Of a stretch of DNA of 10,358 nucleotides, positions 1-5,174 are shown in pieces. Source of the DNA: Hyphomicrobiales bacterium (lineage in GTDB: Bacteria > Pseudomonadota > Alphaproteobacteria > Rhizobiales > Aestuariivirgaceae); NCBI GenBank assembly GCA_012032065.1, contig JAAURV010000081.1, positions 1-10,358 of the forward strand, read 5' to 3'. Position numbers and translations under genes: made by a program. The notes beneath the pieces are model-generated. The model saw only the letters and a list, made by a program, of their open reading frames with translations. It did not search any database and was not told where the DNA came from. Within the stretch, counting starts at the first letter, position 1, and each line of letters opens with the position of its first letter.

Positions 1-1
1 A

Positions 2-48
2 GCGCATAACGCGCTCAAGTGGAATCACTTGAGCGTTCAGTTATGCGC
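2..48. repeat. Long imperfect palindrome (hairpin 1, GAAT loop)
   Basis: Bases 2-10 (gcgcataac) pair with 40-48, and bases 12-21 (cgctcaagtg) pair with 26-35, around a GAAT loop at 22-25. This gives 19 base pairs, with an asymmetric internal loop (g at 11 against ttca at 36-39). It lies just beyond the end of the minus-strand toxin gene and is not followed by a T-run in that direction. It could act as an mRNA 3' stabiliser, or be a copy of a dispersed palindromic repeat. The pairing is seen directly; the role is inferred. Confidence 0.75.
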
Positions 49-61
49 CAGATTCAAAATG

Positions 62-105
62 CTAGAGCAACTTATCGGCGGTCGAATGACCGCCGGTTGC
101 TCTAG
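62..105. repeat. Long imperfect palindrome (hairpin 2, GAAT loop) overlapping the toxin 3' end
   Basis: Bases 62-71 (ctagagcaac) pair with 96-105, and bases 76-83 (cggcggtc) pair with 88-95, around a GAAT loop at 84-87. The 18-bp stem has a 4-nt bulge at 72-75. The architecture matches hairpin 1 (two stem blocks, a 4-nt bulge, the same loop) but in the opposite orientation. It contains the stop codon and about the last 13 codons of the minus-strand toxin. It may work in 3'-end formation, or be an inserted repeat that now encodes the protein's tail. Confidence 0.75.
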
Positions 106-367
106 TCAGCCGATCATACTCCTCGTGCGGCCCGATCCAAACCCAAGTGAACACCATGCCGCGTTCAAAAGCCAATGCTCGGTAGTGAAGGCCGATGCGA
201 ACCGACCAGCGATTTCGTTCGATGTTCTTGAAATGAAGCGATGGATGTTTCGGGTCGCTCTTCAAAAGTTCGTAGTTGCGGTCCGCCAAACCGCGGATGT
301 CAACAGGCAGATCGTTGTACAGCTTCCAAAACTTCCGCGTGGCCTGGTGCTTAAGGGGTTGCTTCAA
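62..367 (-). CDS. RelE/ParE-family toxin of a type II TA module
   Basis: A 101-residue protein of the RelE/ParE fold. Family members act on the ribosome-bound mRNA or on gyrase; which applies here cannot be told. Support comes from the small basic alpha-then-beta layout and the conserved stretch HPSLHFK (41-47), SVRIGLHYRAL (55-65), and the closing WIGPHEEYDRL (77-87) typical of this subgroup. The start is a TTG (365-367) that overlaps the antitoxin's TGA stop as TTGA, so translation is probably coupled to the antitoxin. Most relatives end soon after the YDRL motif. Here the tail (about residues 89-101) is encoded entirely inside the palindrome at 62-105, which looks like a repeat-derived extension. 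The family call is firm; the biochemical target is unknown. Confidence 0.85.
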   Translation of the reverse strand: MKQPLKHQATRKFWKLYNDLPVDIRGLADRNYELLKSDPKHPSLHFKNIERNRWSVRIGLHYRALAFERGMVFTWVWIGPHEEYDRLTRATGGHSTADKLL

Positions 368-564
368 AGCGGGCGCACTTTGCCTGCCGCAATATCAGCT
401 TCAGCTTCGGCAAACAATTGGTCCAACTTGCCCGACTTCGAATCTTCCTCAATACGCTTGTCCCACAAGTTTGCACGGTATTCGGCCAACCAGTCAGCCA
501 ACTTTTGCAAATCATCGGGTTGGAGCGAAGCGATGTCCTGTTCGATCTTTTCAAGCTTGGTCAT
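364..564 (-). CDS. Small antitoxin partner of the RelE/ParE-type toxin
   Basis: A 66-residue acidic helical protein beginning MTKLEKIEQDI. It has the layout seen in antitoxins paired with this toxin subgroup: a short N-terminal helix, LQKLADWLAEYR (19-30), a W-D-R-I-E segment (34-39), and a final SGKLDQLFAEA...GKVRPL tail (44-66). It would bind and neutralise the toxin and probably bind its own promoter, but no helix-turn-helix or ribbon-helix-helix is obvious by eye. The ATG at 562-564 is chosen because homology-like sequence starts there; the same frame stays open far upstream, opposite the dehydrogenase gene, and that part is non-coding in character. Its stop overlaps the toxin's TTG start. 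Transcription would begin in 565-774, where I see no strong sigma-70 match. Confidence 0.8.
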   Translation of the reverse strand: MTKLEKIEQDIASLQPDDLQKLADWLAEYRANLWDKRIEEDSKSGKLDQLFAEAEADIAAGKVRPL

Positions 565-760
565 GTCCGGCAAATACCACAGTTCAGGGCCGCTTCCCAC
601 CACTTTGGCCCGCGATAGGCTGGCGTGGCTGGCTTCCCTGCGGTGCTTGGTCCAACTTGCCAAATATCGCAGCGCCGTGATGAACTGCACGAGCTTACGG
701 GAGTTGAGGCCGATTTTCCACCGGAGAGCGATTCTCACTTGCGTGGGGTTGGCCGGTGGC

Positions 761-767
761 GGAGGAG
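761..767 (+). promoter_or_regulatory. Strong Shine-Dalgarno for the dehydrogenase gene
   Basis: GGAGGAG lies 7 bases before the ATG at 775-777. It fixes this start over the in-frame ATG at 625, whose extra 50 codons are not family-like. The rest of the 210-bp gap between the divergent antitoxin and dehydrogenase genes (565-774) shows no convincing promoter or operator to me. Confidence 0.75.
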
Positions 768-774
768 TGACAGC

Positions 775-3197
775 ATGAAATCGCATGCAAGGGTGGTGAT
801 CGTCGGCGGCGGGGTGATGGGCGCCGGGCTGCTCTATCATCTGGCGCTCGAGGGCTGGAGCGACATCGTGCTGGTCGAAAAGGGCGAACTGACTTCCGGT
901 TCGACCTGGCATGCGGCGGGGCAATGCCCGCACTTCAACGGCTCGCTCAACATGACCAAGGTGCATGTCCATGGCACCAAGCTCTATGCCGATCTCGAAC
1001 GGCTCACCGGCCAGGCAGTGTCGTGGCACGGATGCGGCGGGCTGCGGCTGGCGATCACCGACGAGGAGGTGAACTGGTTCAAATATGTCCACGGCATCTC
1101 GCGGCTAGCGGGCTACGAGTGCGAGATCATCGGGCCATCGGAGATACCGCAGCATCATCCCTATCTCGAAACCTTCGGCGTCAAGGCCGCGTTCCGGACC
1201 GTGCATGACGGACATGTGGCGCCCGCGGATATCACCAATGCCATGGCGGCGGGCGCGCGCAAGCTCGGCGCTGAAATCCATCGGCGCTGCCGGGTCACCG
1301 ACATCAAGTTGCTGCCCAACGGCGAGTGGCGCGTGTTCACCGAGAACGGCAACATCGATTGCGAGCATGTGGTGAACGCTGCTGGCTCCTACTGCGATGT
1401 GGTGGCGGGTTGGACCGGGCATCCCGCACCCATCGCCAACATGCTGCATCACTACGTAATCACCGAACCGCTCAAGGAGCTGATCGATCTCAAGCTCGAA
1501 CTGCCGGTGGTGCGCGATCCTTACTCGCATGCGTACTTGCGCGAGGAAACCAATGGCGTGCTCGTTGGTCCCTACGAAACCGCAACCGCGCATGTTTGCT
1601 GGGACGGCAAGCCGCCGCGCTGGGACTACGAGAGCGAACTCGAACCCAACGAACTCGACCGCATCATGCCGTGGCTGGAGAAGGCAACCGAGAGACTGCC
1701 GCTATTGGGCAGACGGGGATCAAATCGATTATCTCGGGCGCCATCACGCATACGCCGGACGGGGTCTATCTCTCGGGGCCCGCGCATGGGCCGAAGAATT
1801 ACTGGATGCATTGCGGCGCTTCGATCGGCATCTGCCAGGGCGGCGGCGCGGGGAAATATCTGGCGCAGTGGATGGTGCATGGACAGGCCGAGATCAACAT
1901 GCGCGAGTTCGATCCACGCCGCTTCGGTCCATGGGCGAGCAAGGACTACACGGCGGAGGTCTCCGTCGCCGACTATCATCACATGTACTATTGCTACAAA
2001 CCCGCGGAGCAGCACGAGGTTGGCCGCGGGCTTCGCAAGTCATCGCTCTATGAGAAACTCAAAGCGGAAGGCGCGCAGTTCTCGCAGATTTTCGGATGGG
2101 AGCGGCCGCGCTGGTATGCGAAGCAGGGCGAGACTGAGCAGTTTTCTTTCCGCCGTTCGAACTGGTGGAATGCCGTTCGCGAAGAAGCGCTTGCGGTGCG
2201 CGAGCGCGTGGGGCTTATGGACCTCTCGACTTTCGCGAAATACGACATTACCGGCAAGGATGCACATGCCTTCCTCGATCGCATCTGCGCCAACAAGATC
2301 CCCTCGAAAGATGGCGGCATTATCCTGGGGCATCTGCTCAATCAGAACGGTTTTATTGAATCGGAAATAACCGTGACGCGGCTTACCGCGGATCATTTCT
2401 ACGTACTCTCCGCCGCCGTGGCGCAGCTTCACGACCTCGATCAGTTCAATTGGCGGAAACTGACCAAGGAAGACGTGACCATAGCCGACAAAACAGATGA
2501 ATTCGGCGTGCTGGTTCTTGCCGGCCCCAAGGCGCGGGAGGTGCTTTCGGAATGCTGCGGAGAGGATCTATCGAACGCTGCCTTCCCCTGGCTCAGTGGC
2601 AGAACTGCAACAATCGCCGGAATTCCGGAGGTTCGGTTGCTTCGCATCAACTACGTCGGCGAGCTTGGCTGGGAGCTGCATGTGCCGACAGATGGAATGC
2701 CCACGGTCTTCGATGCCCTCATGGCCGCGGGCAAACCCCACGCCATCCGCCTCTTCGGAACCTATGCCATGAACAGCCTGCGCATGGAGAAAGCTTACCG
2801 CGGCTGGGGCTCGGAACTCACCGCCGAGATCGATATGTTCGAGGCGTCGATGGCGCGCTTCATACGGCTGGATAAGCTTGATTTCATTGGCAAAGCCGCG
2901 AGTCTATCGAAGAAGCGGCGCGGCGAACGGATGCGGCTGGTCTATCTGGAAGTGGATGCAACAGACAGTGATTGTTTGGGGAACGAGCCGGTCTACAGCA
3001 ATGGCACTCTGGCGGGGCTGACGACGTCCGGGGCTTATGGCCATGCGGCCGAAAAGTCCCTGGCTTTTGCCTATGTGGACCCTGCCAAAACCGCGCAGGG
3101 AACACCCTTCGAGATTCTGATGATGGGCGAGCGGCGCTCCGCCCGAATCATCCCCGAGAGCGCGTGGGATCCGGACAATCGCCGCCCACGCGCGTGA
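775..3197 (+). CDS. Dimethylglycine/sarcosine dehydrogenase-family flavoprotein (one frameshift near 1708)
   Basis: Oxidative demethylation of an N-methylated glycine, such as dimethylglycine or sarcosine, with FAD and passage of the one-carbon unit to tetrahydrofolate. The protein is about 807 residues once one missing base near 1707-1709 is restored, the normal family length. Visible parts: the FAD Rossmann motif GGGVMG (11-16) ending in E35; SGSTWHAAG (41-49), whose H46 is the position of the covalent flavin histidine in this family; the SIGICQGGGAGKYLA block that closes the FAD domain; then a GcvT-like aminomethyltransferase half with GELGWELH at about residues 628-635. Before the shift the protein reads LPLLG in frame 1; after it, QTGIKSII in frame 3. 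One extra G in the GGG gives LPLLGQTGI. No folate or betaine-pathway genes are adjacent, so the substrate is open; N-methyl compounds other than glycine derivatives are possible. Confidence 0.88.
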
Positions 3198-3209
3198 GTT
3201 CGAGGAGGA

Positions 3210-3515
3210 TCAGAGGCCCGTCAGCTTCTTGGGCGGCATCGGGATGGCTTCCCAGGACTGCCCGGTTGCCAGGATGCACGAGCTGCCGCCCTGGGCCTTG
3301 GTCACCATGATCGTCCAGGTGCCCTTCTCCGAGACGTAGATCTCGAGAAGATCGGACTGGCCGGCGATGCCGATGCCCTGCGGAAATTCGTTGTATTTCT
3401 TGGCCATGGCGTCGACAAACACCTGGCGCTTGCCGCAAACCATGTTGGCCTGCGCAGACGTGGCTGTCGCCGCGAGAGCTAAAGACAAAAGGGTAGTCAG
3501 AGTAAGCACGCGCAT
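3210..3515 (-). CDS. Small exported protein with two conserved-looking cysteines
   Basis: A 101-residue protein with a Sec signal peptide: MRVLTL, then a hydrophobic run to about residue 19, and a likely cleavage at AQA/N (23/24). The mature part of about 78 residues holds one Cys at each end (C27 and C80), placed for a disulfide in the periplasm. It carries a beta-rich GTWTIMVTKAQGGSSC stretch followed by GQSWEA. I recognise the pattern (early Cys, GIGIAG, W-T-I, SC then G-x-x-W) from small uncharacterised alphaproteobacterial exported proteins, but no function is known to me. AAGGAGG sits 7 bases before the ATG at 3513-3515. The gene converges on the dehydrogenase, with 12 bases between the stops. 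Its promoter should lie in 3516-3810, where two CRP-type palindromes are found. Confidence 0.8.
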   Translation of the reverse strand: MRVLTLTTLLSLALAATATSAQANMVCGKRQVFVDAMAKKYNEFPQGIGIAGQSDLLEIYVSEKGTWTIMVTKAQGGSSCILATGQSWEAIPMPPKKLTGL

Positions 3516-3712
3516 AGTGTCCTCCTTGCACGCCAGCCGGAGGACGCATGGGTTCTGGGCTTACGCCTAGTGGCCCGTGCGGGCGCCGGAGCGTGGGTTG
3601 CCGTGGTTAGTGGGCATTACAAGCTCCAAATGCATTCTTCCCTTAAGGCTAGCACTGACCCGTAAAGGAATTGCGAATGTGGCCATATTGCTGGGGTTTG
3701 AGGCAGCGCGCA

Positions 3713-3726
3713 GTGACGTTTGTCAC
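3713..3726. promoter_or_regulatory. CRP/FNR-superfamily-type operator, site 1
   Basis: GTGA-cgtttg-TCAC is a perfect dyad of the CRP half-sites with the standard 6-base centre; it also extends to GTGAC/GTCAC. It lies about 200 bases before the start of the minus-strand exported-protein gene (3515) and downstream of the GNAT toxin gene. Binding is inferred from the pattern only. Confidence 0.45.
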
Positions 3727-3755
3727 CAAGAGATGAAACATTTTCTTCGCATTGT

Positions 3756-3769
3756 GTGATCGGCATCAC
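3756..3769. promoter_or_regulatory. CRP/FNR-superfamily-type operator, site 2
   Basis: GTGA-tcggca-TCAC, extended by flanking T and A to TGTGA-N6-TCACA at 3755-3770, equals the E. coli CRP core consensus. Its centre is 43 bp (about four helical turns) from that of site 1. Apart from these sites, the 295-bp gap 3516-3810 contains a small hairpin (agcggc 3793-3798 with gccgct 3802-3807) just past the GNAT stop and no clear -10/-35 pair. Confidence 0.55.
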
Positions 3770-3810
3770 AGCGCGGTGGCTGGGGCCTTCGGAGCGGCGG
3801 AGCCGCTGCT

Positions 3811-4338
3811 CTACAGCAGGCTCTTGGTTCTGAGGCCCGCCACGAATGTTGCGAGCGGCATGACCAATGTCAGCGGCTTTCCACCGATGGGTTCGGCTCC
3901 GAAGCTCGCGTACCACCGGGCTGCCCGCTCGCTCTTGGCATCGATGATGAGGAGAATGCCGCCGCCCTCCGAAGCGAGACGCAGGCAGCGCAAGGCAGCC
4001 GCCGCGAGAAGCTGGCCGCCAAGTCCTCGTCCTCGAACCGTGACATCGGTGGCGAGGCGCGCGAGTTTGAAACCTGCAACCTCATGCTGCGCCAAGCCTT
4101 TGACCATGGCCGAAGGCACGCCATCATGGGCGACCGCGGATGGCGCGATCGTGTAGAACCCAAGTATGCGATCGGGACGGGCGGCGTCGATGGCGCAGAA
4201 CGTCTTCGAGGCATTCTGCTCGTGGCTTTGCCGCGCGAAGCGCCGGAGAAACCCATTCATCGCAGCATCGCCGCAATCGAAGTTCTTGCGGTCGTGGGAT
4301 TTGGAGATTGGCTCCTCGCGCCATTGCGCAAGATTCAT
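3811..4338 (-). CDS. GNAT-family acetyltransferase toxin (TacT/AtaT-like)
   Basis: A 175-residue GNAT N-acetyltransferase of the TA class, members of which acetylate the amino group of certain aminoacyl-tRNAs and stop translation. It shows the class signature in order: a DCGDAAMNGFL segment (21-31) near the N-terminus, GFYTIAPSAV (60-69), LARLATDVTVRGRGLGGQLL (92-111) with the acetyl-CoA loop R-G-R-G-L-G (102-107), and RWYASFGAEP (141-150), where Y143 is at the usual catalytic tyrosine. The final helix LATFVAGL is also typical. Its ATG (4336-4338) overlaps the antitoxin's stop as ATGA, so the two are co-translated. Length is normal and no key residue is missing. The tRNA target cannot be told from sequence. 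Confidence 0.92.
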   Translation of the reverse strand: MNLAQWREEPISKSHDRKNFDCGDAAMNGFLRRFARQSHEQNASKTFCAIDAARPDRILGFYTIAPSAVAHDGVPSAMVKGLAQHEVAGFKLARLATDVTVRGRGLGGQLLAAAALRCLRLASEGGGILLIIDAKSERAARWYASFGAEPIGGKPLTLVMPLATFVAGLRTKSLL

Positions 4339-4613
4339 ATCGTGTCCGGCAAGGCGGCGATGGCCGCGCGGAGCTTCGCATTTGGCTTGGGCGGATTCTC
4401 GAGGAGTTCGAGCACGCGTTTGAAGTCGCGCTCGTTGAGCCTGATCGATTCGGCCTCGGCGATGACCGCATCGGCCGCGCGCAGCGCCGTCTCGGTCACG
4501 AAGTTGGTGAGATCCGTGTTGCGCAGCGCCGCCGCCCGCACGAGCCTGGCCTTCACCTCTGGCCTGACCCGGAGGTGCATGCGCTCATTGTCATCGATTG
4601 CGGCTCTCGGCAT
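4335..4613 (-). CDS. DUF1778 (TacA-type) ribbon-helix-helix antitoxin
   Basis: A 92-residue antitoxin that would bind the operon promoter through its N-terminal ribbon-helix-helix and block the GNAT toxin with its C-terminal tail. The ribbon is MHLRVRPEVKARLVRAAAL (12-30), followed by TDLTNFVTETAL (33-44), the classic DUF1778 helix pair. The C-terminal part, LNERDFKRVLELLENPPKP (59-77), is the usual toxin-wrapping segment. The ATG at 4611-4613 is preferred because GAGGAG lies 7 bases before it; the frame is open 33 codons further but has no ribosome site there. The last codons overlap the toxin start by 4 bases. This gene order (antitoxin first, ATGA overlap) is standard for the family. Confidence 0.92.
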   Translation of the reverse strand: MPRAAIDDNERMHLRVRPEVKARLVRAAALRNTDLTNFVTETALRAADAVIAEAESIRLNERDFKRVLELLENPPKPNAKLRAAIAALPDTI

Positions 4614-4629
4614 TTGGAACTCCTCAACT

Positions 4630-4672
4630 GCGTACTCATTTAAAGCGTACAGGAGAGAGTATTGTCTGTCAA
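4630..4672 (-). promoter_or_regulatory. Sigma-70 promoter and likely operator of the GNAT/DUF1778 operon
   Basis: On the minus strand a perfect -35 TTGACA (4667-4672) is followed by a 17-base spacer and TACGCT (4644-4649) as -10, about 30 bases from the antitoxin ATG. GTACGC occurs twice as a direct repeat, at 4645-4650 (over the -10) and at 4630-4635, 15 bases apart. Direct repeats over the -10 suit a ribbon-helix-helix repressor, so autoregulation by the DUF1778 protein is likely. The boxes are seen; binding is inferred. Confidence 0.7.
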
Positions 4673-4796
4673 CGGAAACAGCGCAGGTGGGAGCATCGAT
4701 GAACGGGCGCAATGCCGAATTTCGCGCGCACCATAATTGTCATCCCCGCGCTTGTTGCCTAGCAGATTTACACATCTCGATTGCTGTTGCCAGGGT

Positions 4797-4896
4797 CGCA
4801 AATGGCCAAGCCGGCCTCAAGGCCGCGGCTCGACATTCGGAGCCTGTGGCGCGGCCGGAGCAGCGCCGGGCCCTGACCCCGGCTTGTCCATTTGCG
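4797..4896. repeat. Imperfect inverted repeat A (28-base arms)
   Basis: Bases 4797-4824 match the reverse complement of 4869-4896 at 24 of 28 positions; both arms read cgcaaatgg-n-caagccgg from their outer ends. The 44-base spacer is GC-rich. The element spans the 3' part and stop of the possible small minus-strand ORF at 4817-4984. No T-run follows, so it is not a classical terminator. Just left of it, at about 4739-4755, tgtcatccccgcgctt resembles the edge of dispersed alphaproteobacterial repeats, by memory only. Apart from the small ORF, the stretch 4673-5115 has no gene I can support. Confidence 0.6.
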
Positions 4897-4984
4897 GGAG
4901 TTCCACGACGCAATTCATGACGAAATACGAGTTGTTCCAAGAGGCGCGCATTTTGCCTTCGAATGCGTCGTTGCACACCCGCAT
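4817..4984 (-). CDS. Possible small Cys-containing protein, perhaps N-terminally truncated
   Basis: A 55-codon frame starting MRVCNDAFEGKM and ending in a Pro/Ala-rich tail (PGSGPGAAPAAPQAP, 35-49) that is typical of alphaproteobacterial secreted proteins. Two Cys (C4 and C25) flank an aromatic segment, SWNNSYFVM (15-23). It looks more coding than the other frames here, but there is no ribosome site before the ATG, and the start lies inside inverted repeat B, where the family-like sequence stops. The same frame upstream reads a TGA at 5000-5002 and then 27 open codons back to an ATG at 5081-5083. It may be a remnant whose signal peptide was replaced by the repeat, or chance. I do not recognise the family. 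Confidence 0.35.
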   Translation of the reverse strand: MRVCNDAFEGKMRASWNNSYFVMNCVVELPQMDKPGSGPGAAPAAPQAPNVEPRP

Positions 4985-5078
4985 CGCGGACAAGCGAAGT
5001 CAATGACTTGCGCCGCTCCGGCCTTGCGGCTTGCCCGGCACTTTGAGCAAGTCATTGAGTTCGATTGGCCGCGATGCG
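4980..5078. repeat. Imperfect inverted repeat B (32-base arms)
   Basis: Bases 4980-5011 match the reverse complement of 5047-5078 at 29 of 32 positions, with an uninterrupted 12-bp inner stem (tcaatgacttgc against gcaagtcattga). The 35-base spacer holds its own hairpin, gccgc (5012-5016) with gcggc (5026-5030). The left arm contains a 13-base dyad aagtcaatgactt (4997-5009), and the right arm an imperfect copy (5049-5061), with centres 52 bp apart. It lies between the small minus-strand ORF and the TPR gene, so it may be a divergent operator pair or a mobile palindrome. Confidence 0.7.
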
Positions 5079-5115
5079 ACCATCGCCAGAGCATTGGGCG
5101 CTCAGGGTGATGCGC

Positions 5116-5144
5116 TTGCAAAGCGGGGCCTCTGGGGACATTAT
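5116..5144 (+). promoter_or_regulatory. Candidate sigma-70 promoter of the TPR gene
   Basis: TTGCAA (5116-5121), a 17-base spacer, and CATTAT (5139-5144), each 4 of 6 to consensus. They are placed to give a leader of about 25 bases before the ATG at 5175. AGGAG at 5163-5167 is the ribosome site, 7 bases before that ATG. Confidence 0.4.
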
Positions 5145-5174
5145 GCAATCAGGAGGGGCGACAGGAGCAGCGCG

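Noticed and set aside
29..778. Plus-strand open frames across the first TA module (29-778, 276-680, 418-618)
   Set aside because: They lie antisense to the toxin and antitoxin, whose sequences are clearly family-like, and they show no domain character or ribosome sites.
565..1092. N-terminal extension of the antitoxin frame to an ATG at 1092
   Set aside because: The extension runs opposite the dehydrogenase and its leader; the family sequence starts at the ATG at 562-564.
1105..2432. Minus-strand frames opposite the dehydrogenase (1105-1593, 1626-2015, 2040-2432)
   Set aside because: Antisense shadows; the plus-strand family motifs cover these positions.
5000..5002. TGA as a selenocysteine codon in the small-ORF frame
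   Set aside because: The flanking protein has no known selenoprotein motif, and the hairpin is not placed immediately 3' of the TGA as bacterial SECIS elements are.
4915..5148. Minus-strand frame with CxxC pairs (TCSKC and ACPRC), suggesting a zinc ribbon
   Set aside because: Both CxxC pairs fall in or beside the arms of the inverted repeat at 4980-5078, so their symmetry probably reflects the palindrome; there is no ribosome site, and another frame looks more coding.
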